Origin: an uncultured Emticicia sp.
GTDB lineage: Bacteria > Bacteroidota > Bacteroidia > Cytophagales > Spirosomataceae
Length of the DNA: 55,393 nt
Direction of reading: 5' to 3'
Assembly: GCF_937903345.1 (NCBI RefSeq)
Contig: NZ_CALCZQ010000005.1
Location: 1-55,393 of the forward strand
Shown here: positions 18,042-25,553 of the stretch, piece by piece
Layout of the letters: every line of letters begins with the position of its first letter
Position numbering within the stretch: the stretch's first letter is position 1
Made by a program: the position numbers and the translations under genes
Notes under the pieces: generated by a model
The model's database searches: none
Told to the model about the DNA's origin: nothing
The model's input: the letters and a program-made list of their open reading frames with translations, nothing else

Positions 18042-20378
18042 TTAGTAATTCAATCCAATTCCCACGCCCCAACCCATATCACTGTCATAATGAACTCTGC
18101 CACGAATGTTTTTACCAAAAATATAGTCAATTCCACCCATGTATTCTTTATCGGTATTGACCATAAACATTCCTCTGAGTCTTTTGCTCAATGGAATGTC
18201 TTCTCTTGATAACTGAAATCTTATGTTTCCATCAGTGAATACCTCTGACTGCAAACGAACCAACATTGGTAAGGTGTAGTTAAATCCTAAACTAAGTAGG
18301 CTTCGGTTATCTTTGGTATTGGTTTGTCCGAAAATATTTTTTTCAACTTCATCCATACCAAACTTACGATAACGCCAGTCGAAACCAATGAATGGCATGA
18401 ACCATTGCATTTTACCAATGTACCGCCCGATATGCGTTTCTGTTTCATAGCCGTGCATGGCATTGTATCCCAAACGCCATTCTGTACCAATGCTCCAACG
18501 GGTATTTTGAAGCATCAACATACCATCGTTACCATTTGTCGCTAAATCATTTTCTGCCATTAAATGAAACCTTCTATCATCTGCAAAAAGTTTTCTTTGT
18601 GCTAATTTGGGGTTAGGAATTAAAGGATTTACCGCCTGATTTTCATAAGTGAAAACCCGACCCATACCGCTCATCATGTGGTAAAGGATATGACAATGAA
18701 AAAACCAATCTCCTTCAACATTGGCATTGAACTCTAAGGTGTCGGTTTCCATTGGCATAATATCTACTACATTTTTGAGGGGTGAATTTTCTCCTTGTCC
18801 ATTCAGTAATCTAAAATCATGTCCGTGTAAGTGCATGGGGTGTCGCATCATTGAACCATTATAGAGTATAATTTTTACATTTTCTCCTTTTTTAATCAAA
18901 ATCTTATCACTCTCAGAAACAACTTTATTGTCTAAGCTCCAAACATAGCGATTCATGTTTCCACTTAATTCAAATCTCAATTCTTTGGTGGGAGCATTGG
19001 GTAGCGTTGTTGAAGTTGGTGATTTTAACATTGCATAATTCAGCGTTGTAATATCCGACATAGCATTGGCATCATATTGATTATGATTTTCATGGTTGTT
19101 TTCTCCCATCTTCATTTTTTCATCATCTTTACTCATATCCATTTTCGTCATAGGTTTTTGTTCACCCGTAATTTCGGGGTACATAACCGTATTCATATCC
19201 ATCTGATTCAATGACATACTCATTCCCATATCATCTAAATCTCCGTTCATTTTCATCATGCCATTCATCATTTTCATTCCCTCGAAATATTTAAGTTTTG
19301 GCATGGGTTTAGCTTTTATTTTATTCCCAATTCCAACAAATAGCGAAACTGATTTTGTACGGTCTTCGGATGTTGCCAAAAATTCAAAAGAATTATTATC
19401 GGGAATAGTTACGATTATATCATAGGTTTCCGAAACTGCTATGAGTAGTCTATCAACTTCAACTGGTTCAACATCGTTTCCATCATTGGCCACAACCGTT
19501 ATTTTTCCACCTGCATAGTTTAACCAAAAATAGGTAGAAGCCCCACCGTTAGAAATGCGTAACCGCACTTTATCTCCTGCTTTGAATTGTGATAACTGGC
19601 TTTCATTTTCACCATTGATTAAAAATTTGTCATAATATACATCACTAACATCCATTGCGTTCATCCGCTTCCACTCGTTTTTGAGTTTTACGCCTAAATA
19701 CCCCTGTTTAATTGCCTCCGAAAAACTTTGTGTTGTGCCTTTTTTAATAGCAAACCAATCAGTGGCATTGTGCAACATACGATGTACATTATTAGGGTTA
19801 TAATCAGTCCATTCGCTCAAAATCAAAGGAATTGTTGGCAAATCGTCAATACCTGCTCTAAATGTTGGGTCGTCAGTTCGTTTATTCATTACAAAGTTGC
19901 CATACATTCCGATTTGTTCCTGTAAGCCCGAATGACTATGATACCAATGCGTACCATGCTGAATAATTGGAAAAGTATATTTATGAACAGTATGCGGCTT
20001 TATGGGCATTTGTGTAAGATTAGGCACACCGTCTTCTTTGTTTGGCAAAAACAAACCGTGCCAATGCAAAGATGTTTCTTCATTCAATTCATTATGGACG
20101 TATATTTCTGCGGTATCCCCCTCAGTAAATGTTAAGGTAGGCATTGGAATTTGTCCGTTTACGGCGATTGCACGCTTTTCTTTTCCTGAGAAATTCACGA
20201 TAGTATCTTTCACATATAAATCATACCGAACAGTTTTGGGAACATTTAGCTCCTTCGATGATTGGATTTGAGCTGCTGGTAAAGTTGTTGTTTTTGGAGA
20301 AGTATCTGCTTGGTGATGTTCGTGTTGGGCAAAAACAGCAAGCGAACTAAATAGAAAGGCAAATGATAATAATTTCAT
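18042..20378 (-). CDS. CopA-type multicopper oxidase with C-terminal beta-barrel-like domain
   Basis: 778 residues. Signal peptide ends VFAQ. Three cupredoxin domains carry all the copper ligands: HWHG and HWYHSHSG early, then HPMHLHGHDF and HCHILYHMMSGM near 520-575. A methionine-rich insert (about 369-436, repeated MxxM with His) matches the copper-binding region of CopA/PcoA. From about residue 596 the protein is unlike an oxidase: alternating aromatic strands (WRLGYNAMHG, GFDWRYRKF, GVGIGLNY) resembling a CopB-type outer-membrane barrel. It would oxidise or sequester Cu(I). It lies 10 bp behind the PepSY gene and 52 bp before the peroxidase gene. Confidence 0.9.
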   Translation of the reverse strand: MKLLSFAFLFSSLAVFAQHEHHQADTSPKTTTLPAAQIQSSKELNVPKTVRYDLYVKDTIVNFSGKEKRAIAVNGQIPMPTLTFTEGDTAEIYVHNELNEETSLHWHGLFLPNKEDGVPNLTQMPIKPHTVHKYTFPIIQHGTHWYHSHSGLQEQIGMYGNFVMNKRTDDPTFRAGIDDLPTIPLILSEWTDYNPNNVHRMLHNATDWFAIKKGTTQSFSEAIKQGYLGVKLKNEWKRMNAMDVSDVYYDKFLINGENESQLSQFKAGDKVRLRISNGGASTYFWLNYAGGKITVVANDGNDVEPVEVDRLLIAVSETYDIIVTIPDNNSFEFLATSEDRTKSVSLFVGIGNKIKAKPMPKLKYFEGMKMMNGMMKMNGDLDDMGMSMSLNQMDMNTVMYPEITGEQKPMTKMDMSKDDEKMKMGENNHENHNQYDANAMSDITTLNYAMLKSPTSTTLPNAPTKELRFELSGNMNRYVWSLDNKVVSESDKILIKKGENVKIILYNGSMMRHPMHLHGHDFRLLNGQGENSPLKNVVDIMPMETDTLEFNANVEGDWFFHCHILYHMMSGMGRVFTYENQAVNPLIPNPKLAQRKLFADDRRFHLMAENDLATNGNDGMLMLQNTRWSIGTEWRLGYNAMHGYETETHIGRYIGKMQWFMPFIGFDWRYRKFGMDEVEKNIFGQTNTKDNRSLLSLGFNYTLPMLVRLQSEVFTDGNIRFQLSREDIPLSKRLRGMFMVNTDKEYMGGIDYIFGKNIRGRVHYDSDMGWGVGIGLNY

Positions 20379-20388
20379 ATCTTTTAAA

Positions 20389-21129
20389 TTAGATTTTTTT
20401 CTTTGGTTTTTGGCTCACGAAAAAAAGAGTAAAGCCAGAAAAAATGGTTAATAAACCAAATATTGAGAAAGCTCGTAAGAGCCAATTAGAAAGATTATCA
20501 CGGGTTTGATAATCCATTGTGTGCATCATCCAAAGGAAATCAAAAATACGCCACTTGTTATTTCTAAATTTCTGAACTGTTCCTAACTCAGTGGCTACAT
20601 AAACTGTTGTGTTCAATGAATTATTAAAAGTTATAGCATAGACAGGCAATGGCTGTCCTCGATATTCATGGTGTTTATCTGTATTTGAAAGATAGTCAAT
20701 CCGTTTTATCTCTGAACTATCAGATAAATTGTTTTTAGCAATCTCCATTGCTTCCATATTGTTCAATTCTGGACGAAGTTCCCCTGTTTCTGCATTGGCT
20801 AATTGTATTTTTTCGCCTCTATCATGCTCTTTTGAATAGAAAATTTGATAGACTGGTTTTCCTAAAACCTGAATCAATCGAATATCAAAAATATAATTGA
20901 CTGTATCTTTTAGCTTGATTTTTTGAATAATATCTTGTGGGTTTGTCAATTTTACACCACTTTCAATGGGGTAAATATGGGCTTTTTGATGGTCGCCATG
21001 AACTTCGTCCATATTTGACCAACTAAAATAAAGCCCTCCAACTGTCCAAAATAGAAATTGAATACCTAATATAACACCTAACCAACGGTGTGTTTTACGG
21101 ATTTTACGCTGAAACTCTGCTTTTTTCAT
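20389..21129 (-). CDS. PepSY-domain membrane protein
   Basis: 246 residues from the ATG at 21129; a longer frame from 21219 would overlap the upstream gene by 86 bp and lacks a reason. The N-terminus is basic (KIRKTHRWLGVILGIQFLFWTVGGLYFSW), a membrane helix with a conserved His as in PepSY-TM proteins. A periplasmic PepSY part follows (METs at EAMEIAKNNL), then a HTMDYQTRD motif and a second helix near 215-240. PepSY-TM proteins often act as ferric or cupric reductases or helpers. It lies 4 bp behind the nuclease-like gene and 10 bp before the multicopper oxidase gene. Confidence 0.8.
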   Translation of the reverse strand: MKKAEFQRKIRKTHRWLGVILGIQFLFWTVGGLYFSWSNMDEVHGDHQKAHIYPIESGVKLTNPQDIIQKIKLKDTVNYIFDIRLIQVLGKPVYQIFYSKEHDRGEKIQLANAETGELRPELNNMEAMEIAKNNLSDSSEIKRIDYLSNTDKHHEYRGQPLPVYAITFNNSLNTTVYVATELGTVQKFRNNKWRIFDFLWMMHTMDYQTRDNLSNWLLRAFSIFGLLTIFSGFTLFFVSQKPKKKI

Positions 21130-21133
21130 TTTG

Positions 21134-22381
21134 TTATATCGTTTTTGAGATTTTCTCCATAATTCTATGGCTATCCCCAAATCTGCAAAGTGCATCGCAG
21201 TTCTGGCGTAGTTCGCCAAATAATATGTATTTGATTGGTGTTTTGATTTGCTTAATTGATGGACGGGAAAACTGCATGACTACATCTTTTTCACGACTTT
21301 CGGGTACAACTAAATAAAAGATTTCATCACCATCAGCGATGGAATAGGAAAGGTCTGTCAAGCGTAAAATTCCTGAATAAATACTGGTGCTTTTTTCCAC
21401 TTCAAAGGCACAAATTACATTGTTTGTACCCTTTTCAAACCATAAAACATCTATTAGTTTGATGGTATTTGCAGTATCTTTATCGCAATTAATGGCAGGA
21501 AATTTATCGGGACTCATAAACGAAAAACTCTTACCATCATAAGACCTCGAACGGTCATTGATAGCAACGAAGGCATCGTAACCTAAACTTTGACCAATTT
21601 TCAATAAATGAAATTGCATTTCAGTATGTAGATTTTCTTCTAATTTTTCTTCTCTAATTTCTTTTTGGCGTTTTTCAATGCTTTTTTCTAATTTATGTCG
21701 CTCTTCTTCACTCAAATATTCATCATTGCCAATAAGCATTTTTTGTGTGCCTATTTCAAAACATAGCCCAGCTATTGCCCCTAAGTCGTTTGATAATTCG
21801 GTTTTATGTTTTTGATTGGTTTCAATCAAAACTTCTCTTATTTTTAAATATTCTGACCAAGAACCCAGTTTTTTCTTGTCAGAAAATAAAGCATTGAATC
21901 CGTTTACAATAGCGGTGTTGAATGGTGGAAATAAAGTTGGGTGTAAAAAATACAAAATACTGCCAACGGCTGGTCCTAAGCCTTTGATTTGTAAGGCATC
22001 TAATCTTACAATTTCTTTGATAATTTGTTCTTCTGATTTGGCATTGATACAGTTTTCAAGAAATTGTCCGAAAGCAGTTTTATTTGTTTGATTTTCATAG
22101 ATGTCAGGAATTCTTAGCTTCGGTTTCCAATAAAATGGATGAGAAACCCCCACAAAAACTTGTTTTTGTTCGGCAATGCAATTCAAGACAAACTCTAACG
22201 AACTTCCCTTAAAATCGTTTGGGAAAGTTTTATTTTTAATGTCCTCTATTACCTGTAAAACTCCCCTTCGGATAGTGCGAAACGCTTTCAATCGTTGGTC
22301 ATTATCAATGAACCAAGTATTATAAACACTTTGTGAATCTTTTTTATATTGGAGTATGATTTGAGCTAAATTTGTAGTCAT
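21134..22381 (-). CDS. PD-(D/E)XK nuclease-like protein with glycosylase-like N-terminal part
   Basis: 415 residues. Two parts can be made out. The first (about 1-200) contains a helix-hairpin-helix-like IKGLGPAVGS (132-141) followed by NTAIVNGF, as in base-excision glycosylase-type folds. A charged coiled coil (about 222-252) links it to a C-terminal nuclease-like fold: Asp311 in LIDVLW, then FEVEKSTSIYSG (326-337), whose E327-x-E329 plus K330 resembles the ExE variant of the PD-(D/E)XK site. So a DNA nuclease, possibly restriction-like, is likely; the substrate is unknown. It is oddly placed: its start overlaps the SRPBCC stop by 1 bp and its stop lies 4 bp before the PepSY start, inside a copper/redox operon. 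Confidence 0.6.
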   Translation of the reverse strand: MTTNLAQIILQYKKDSQSVYNTWFIDNDQRLKAFRTIRRGVLQVIEDIKNKTFPNDFKGSSLEFVLNCIAEQKQVFVGVSHPFYWKPKLRIPDIYENQTNKTAFGQFLENCINAKSEEQIIKEIVRLDALQIKGLGPAVGSILYFLHPTLFPPFNTAIVNGFNALFSDKKKLGSWSEYLKIREVLIETNQKHKTELSNDLGAIAGLCFEIGTQKMLIGNDEYLSEEERHKLEKSIEKRQKEIREEKLEENLHTEMQFHLLKIGQSLGYDAFVAINDRSRSYDGKSFSFMSPDKFPAINCDKDTANTIKLIDVLWFEKGTNNVICAFEVEKSTSIYSGILRLTDLSYSIADGDEIFYLVVPESREKDVVMQFSRPSIKQIKTPIKYILFGELRQNCDALCRFGDSHRIMEKISKTI

Positions 22382-22905
22382 TAGATAAGTTTTTCTAAAT
22401 TTTTAAATTCTTCGATGGCGTGCTTTGTTAGTGCATTTTGTCTTGAAATAGTAAAAATGAACTTTTTGATAAACCAATCCATAATTCCGCCAGATTTCAG
22501 CTCATTACCAATTTGTAAATCATGCGTTACGAGTGTTCCAGTGGGTGTTTTATCAAAAGTTAATATCAAATAAATGGGAATTTTATAGATAGCCTTCATA
22601 ATGATTCTATGGTTTTTCATAACCCCAACTACTTCCCACTGATGATTTACTCGAAAATCTCCTATTCTTTCATCGAAATAGAAAACAGAACCCCTTATTG
22701 CTTCTGTTTGTTTGATTACCATGAAACCTGCATGGTCTTCTGGATGCCAAGCTAAATATTTGGACTTGTCTAAACTAAACATAAAATCAAAAATCTGACT
22801 TGGTTGTTTGCCTACTATTTCAATTTTAGTTATGTGATTCATCGCAAATACATGAGTAGTTAGCAGTAGCAAAATGATTGATAGAGAATGCTTTTTACTG
22901 AGCAT
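22381..22905 (-). CDS. Exported SRPBCC (polyketide cyclase-like) protein
   Basis: 174 residues from the ATG at 22905, which gives a signal peptide (MLSKKHSLSIILLLLTTHVFA). A frame from 23034 exists but lies mostly inside the methyltransferase gene. The mature part fits the START/SRPBCC lipid-pocket fold: IEIVGKQPSQIFDFMFSLDKSKYLAWHPEDH at the front, a central strand set and a long C-terminal helix. A hydrophobic-ligand role is possible. The start overlaps the methyltransferase stop by 11 bp and the stop overlaps the nuclease-like start by 1 bp, so all three are translationally coupled. Confidence 0.7.
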   Translation of the reverse strand: MLSKKHSLSIILLLLTTHVFAMNHITKIEIVGKQPSQIFDFMFSLDKSKYLAWHPEDHAGFMVIKQTEAIRGSVFYFDERIGDFRVNHQWEVVGVMKNHRIIMKAIYKIPIYLILTFDKTPTGTLVTHDLQIGNELKSGGIMDWFIKKFIFTISRQNALTKHAIEEFKNLEKLI

Positions 22906-23596
22906 AAAGCCCCCTGTTTTTTTGAAAATCAACTTTAATAATTTCATTTTTTCGAGCAGTAAAGTATGAAAAAGTACCAAGTATAGTATTGATGGATTGT
23001 GAAATGAAAATATTATCAAAACCAGCCTTTTCAATAAAATTGGGCATTAATCCTCTCACATTATCGTTGGTGGTTTTGAATCCATCTAAAATTTGAACTA
23101 AACCAAAAGTAAATCGCATGATTGGGTTAGCGGCTTCGCCCCAATCAGCTATTATCAATTTTCCATTTGGTTTCAAAACCCTGAAAATTTCTTTCAAACA
23201 TTTTAGCTTTGTTTCTGCATCTAATTGATGAAAAACCAAGCAACTATACACTTTATCAAATTGATTATTTGGATAAGGTAGGGTTTCTCCATCGTATAAA
23301 TCCAAGGGTGTAGTGATAGTGTTCTTTGCTAATTTATAGGCTGCTATTTCCTTTACTTTCGGGTCAATATCTACCCCTCGTAAATCTACATTGGCACATT
23401 CTTTTTTAATTAAAAGTAGATTTTGAGCAGTCCCGAAACCAAACTCTAAAATTTTCTCATTGGCTTTCGGTTTGATAGTATCAATCAAAAGCCTACGAAA
23501 CTTTTTTTCGGGCATTGTTAGTTTGATAGCTAAATCATAGTAAACAGTTAAGAAATCATACCCTAATGCGGGTATATAGTTTTGGGTAGTTTGCAT
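22895..23596 (-). CDS. Class I SAM-dependent methyltransferase
   Basis: 233 residues, soluble. Motif I is EFGFGTAQN (about 57-65), with the acidic motif II in DLRGVDIDPKV and the UbiE-like VFHQLDAETKLKCLKEIFRVLKPNGKLIIADWG block. It resembles the Methyltransf_11/25 group of small-molecule or lipid methyltransferases; the substrate cannot be told. It lies 6 bp behind the haem-binding gene and overlaps the SRPBCC gene by 11 bp, in the copper/redox cluster. Confidence 0.85.
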   Translation of the reverse strand: MQTTQNYIPALGYDFLTVYYDLAIKLTMPEKKFRRLLIDTIKPKANEKILEFGFGTAQNLLLIKKECANVDLRGVDIDPKVKEIAAYKLAKNTITTPLDLYDGETLPYPNNQFDKVYSCLVFHQLDAETKLKCLKEIFRVLKPNGKLIIADWGEAANPIMRFTFGLVQILDGFKTTNDNVRGLMPNFIEKAGFDNIFISQSINTILGTFSYFTARKNEIIKVDFQKNRGLYAQ

Positions 23597-23602
23597 AAAT
23601 AG

Positions 23603-24049
23603 TTATTCGTCAGTATTAATAGCGTTTATCCAAGCAATGACTTCTTGTTTTTGTTGTTCTGATAATTTAGCCTTTCGATGAATCAGCGTATAAGATGCCA
23701 GCGGCATTTCGTTTGATTCGATTTGTTTTGCAATTCTGTCTAATTTAGATTCTTGTCTTCTCCGACTATAATTTCCCCATTCACTAAAATTCAGGTTCTC
23801 TTTTCCTGTTTTTATATGATATTCCATTAAAAATCTTACTGGCTGAAAATATGAATACCAAGGATAAAATGTGTTGTTGCTGTGGCAATCGTAGCAAGAT
23901 TTTTTCAAAATTTGTTGTACATTGAAAGGGATATTATAGACTTTGGTAATATGAATCGGTGAAACCTGCCCGTTATCTGAATTTCGGGCAGGTTGGTAGA
24001 GCTGCATAAGCAAAAGAAAACTTAGGCTAAGAAAGATGTTTTTTTTCAT
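23603..24049 (-). CDS. Haem-binding domain protein (single CxxCH)
   Basis: 148 residues with an N-terminal signal or anchor (MKKNIFLSLSFLLLMQLYQP). CYDCH (52-56) is a c-type haem site followed by SNNTFYPWYSYFQPV, the signature of the Bacteroidota haem-binding domain family. EMPLASYTLIHRKAKLSEQQKQEVIAWIN at the end also fits, with a distal ligand candidate. It probably carries electrons or senses redox state in the periplasm. It starts 1 bp after the DUF3347 stop and ends 6 bp before the methyltransferase. Confidence 0.85.
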   Translation of the reverse strand: MKKNIFLSLSFLLLMQLYQPARNSDNGQVSPIHITKVYNIPFNVQQILKKSCYDCHSNNTFYPWYSYFQPVRFLMEYHIKTGKENLNFSEWGNYSRRRQESKLDRIAKQIESNEMPLASYTLIHRKAKLSEQQKQEVIAWINAINTDE

Positions 24050-24050
24050 C

Positions 24051-24596
24051 TCAAATTTCTTTTTTTACAGAACCGCAAGTCATCATGGCTTTGCCATAAT
24101 AAGGATTCTGAATAGCCTTTGTTTCACTTATCCAAATTGCACCTTTACCTCCATTTGCCATCGGGCAGAAATCTTGATATAATTTTGGTCCGCTGTTACC
24201 AAATGTTTTAAGTAAATCGTTTACATCTTTACTTAGCATTACAAAATGCTCTCTTTGATGTGCTATTTTCCCAGCATTTTCTTCAATATGCTTGGCATTT
24301 TCTTTTAAATCATCAGCAATATCCATATAGCCTTTCATTTGGCTGGCTGATAAACTTTTCATGTCGATTTTAGCCATTGCCGCTACGATTGCTTTACCTG
24401 CATTGGCTGCACTTTTTGAATCGTCTTTAATTAAGGCGTTTTTCAAAACCAAGTAATTACTGACAATTTCATCAATAATTGACGTTTTTTGAACGGTTAT
24501 TGATGATACATTTATCCTGCTTGTTTTGTCAGTATTGGCTTTGAAAGCGGTGAATACGAAAGCTATTGCAATGGCTGAATACTTTAAGTTTTTCAT
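24051..24596 (-). CDS. DUF3347 exported protein (copper-binding type)
   Basis: 181 residues. A signal-like N-terminus is followed by a four-helix DUF3347 domain (IVSNYLVLKNALIKDDSKSAANAGKAI). The C-terminal segment CPMANGGKGAIW...NPYYGKAMMTCG (about 144-176) is the conserved Cys/Met/Trp pattern of this family, which in CusB-like proteins is associated with copper. First gene of the cluster that runs down to the TonB receptor at 13.7 kb; the 224 bp upstream hold its promoter and the hairpin at 24772. A paralogous domain ends the protein at 28130-29509. Confidence 0.85.
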   Translation of the reverse strand: MKNLKYSAIAIAFVFTAFKANTDKTSRINVSSITVQKTSIIDEIVSNYLVLKNALIKDDSKSAANAGKAIVAAMAKIDMKSLSASQMKGYMDIADDLKENAKHIEENAGKIAHQREHFVMLSKDVNDLLKTFGNSGPKLYQDFCPMANGGKGAIWISETKAIQNPYYGKAMMTCGSVKKEI

Positions 24597-24771
24597 TTTA
24601 TTAATTTTTTTTTACTAAATATTATGCGATTATTGACAACACTTTTTGATAAACATTTTTTTTAATAACCATTTCAGAAATTTCATATTTTGATTGATTT
24701 AGAATCATTTATTTTCCTTTAAAAGCTATCTGTTTTTTTTGTATTTGATTTGAACCGATGCTTTACTTATA

Positions 24772-24807
24772 GAGAATTGTGATGAATAGAAACTCATCAC
24801 AATTCTC
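24772..24807 (-). terminator. Hairpin terminator after the 151-residue exported protein gene
   Basis: Perfect 14-bp arms (24772-24785 and 24794-24807) with an 8-nt loop, 14 bp past the stop codon at 24821. No clear T run follows on the - strand. It marks the end of the CopA-ATPase operon. Confidence 0.6.
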
Positions 24808-24820
24808 GGCCAACTATGAA

Positions 24821-25276
24821 TCAGTGTTTATGCTCTGCCATTTTATCAGAAGGCATACAATGATTTTCGTACAAACAATGAACCGCACAGGCTGCTTGCT
24901 GCTTATAATTATTATGTAATAGCATAACCACTTCGCCTTTTGTATTTTTTACTTCACACATACCCGTATGCGATGCCTTCCCGATGGAATATTTTTCTTC
25001 AACACCACCATTATAATAAACGAAAGTGCCATTTTTAGGGGCTTTTCCTATTTCTTTACCATTGGCATCTACGATATTTCCGTTGCTATTAACCATAGTC
25101 ATTGGTTTATTTGCTTGGTCAAAACCACCCTTGGTAGTTATCGAACCGATTTGCTTTTTTTCATAATAGATATGTCCTTTGGAATCAACTTTAGGAATCA
25201 TATCTAATGTTTTTTGAGCAAATACATTTGCGATTGTTATGAGTACGAAACTTAAACATAAGATTACATTTTTCAT
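24821..25276 (-). CDS. Exported hypothetical protein with Cys/His/Met-rich C-terminus
   Basis: 151 residues, family not recognised. Signal peptide ends NVFAQ. The middle has short Gly/Asn/Asp-containing repeats (SKGHIYYEKKQIGSI, NGNIVDANGKEIGKAP), suggesting a small beta structure. The C-terminal 30 residues hold three Cys, four His and two Met, ending CLYENHCMPSDKMAEHKH, a likely Cu/Zn site. It is the last gene of the copA operon, 32 bp behind the small HMA protein, which supports a periplasmic copper-binding role. Confidence 0.65.
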   Translation of the reverse strand: MKNVILCLSFVLITIANVFAQKTLDMIPKVDSKGHIYYEKKQIGSITTKGGFDQANKPMTMVNSNGNIVDANGKEIGKAPKNGTFVYYNGGVEEKYSIGKASHTGMCEVKNTKGEVVMLLHNNYKQQAACAVHCLYENHCMPSDKMAEHKH

Positions 25277-25308
25277 TTTTCTTGGTTATTTTAAAGTGAG
25301 CAATTATT

Positions 25309-25521
25309 TTAGTTGATAACTTCAATATTGAAGCCTACTTTTTTCACTGCTTCAATGATTTTATCTGCTTGAATATTCGACTGCTTGATAGTCAGAACCT
25401 TGTCAGGATTGGTAGTTTCAACCTGCCAATTACCGTTTCCTACTGTTTCATTGAGTGTGTTTGTAACTCGTGCCACACAACCGCCACAGTTGATATTTGT
25501 TTTAAATGTTTGATTTTCCAT
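25309..25521 (-). CDS. CopZ-like heavy-metal-associated (HMA) protein
   Basis: 70 residues, one HMA ferredoxin-like fold without signal peptide. The metal loop is NINCGGCVARV (C12 and C15). The rest fits beta-alpha-beta-beta-alpha-beta, ending KVGFNIEVIN. It is the size of the copper chaperone CopZ and lies 32 bp behind the copper ATPase gene, so it likely delivers Cu(I) to the pump in the cytosol. Confidence 0.85.
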   Translation of the reverse strand: MENQTFKTNINCGGCVARVTNTLNETVGNGNWQVETTNPDKVLTIKQSNIQADKIIEAVKKVGFNIEVIN

Positions 25522-25553
25522 TTGAGTATATTTTATTGTTTTATTAATTGATT

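Noticed and set aside
22906..23034. Longer start for the SRPBCC protein
   Set aside because: It would overlap most of the methyltransferase 3' end and hides the clean signal peptide starting at 22905.
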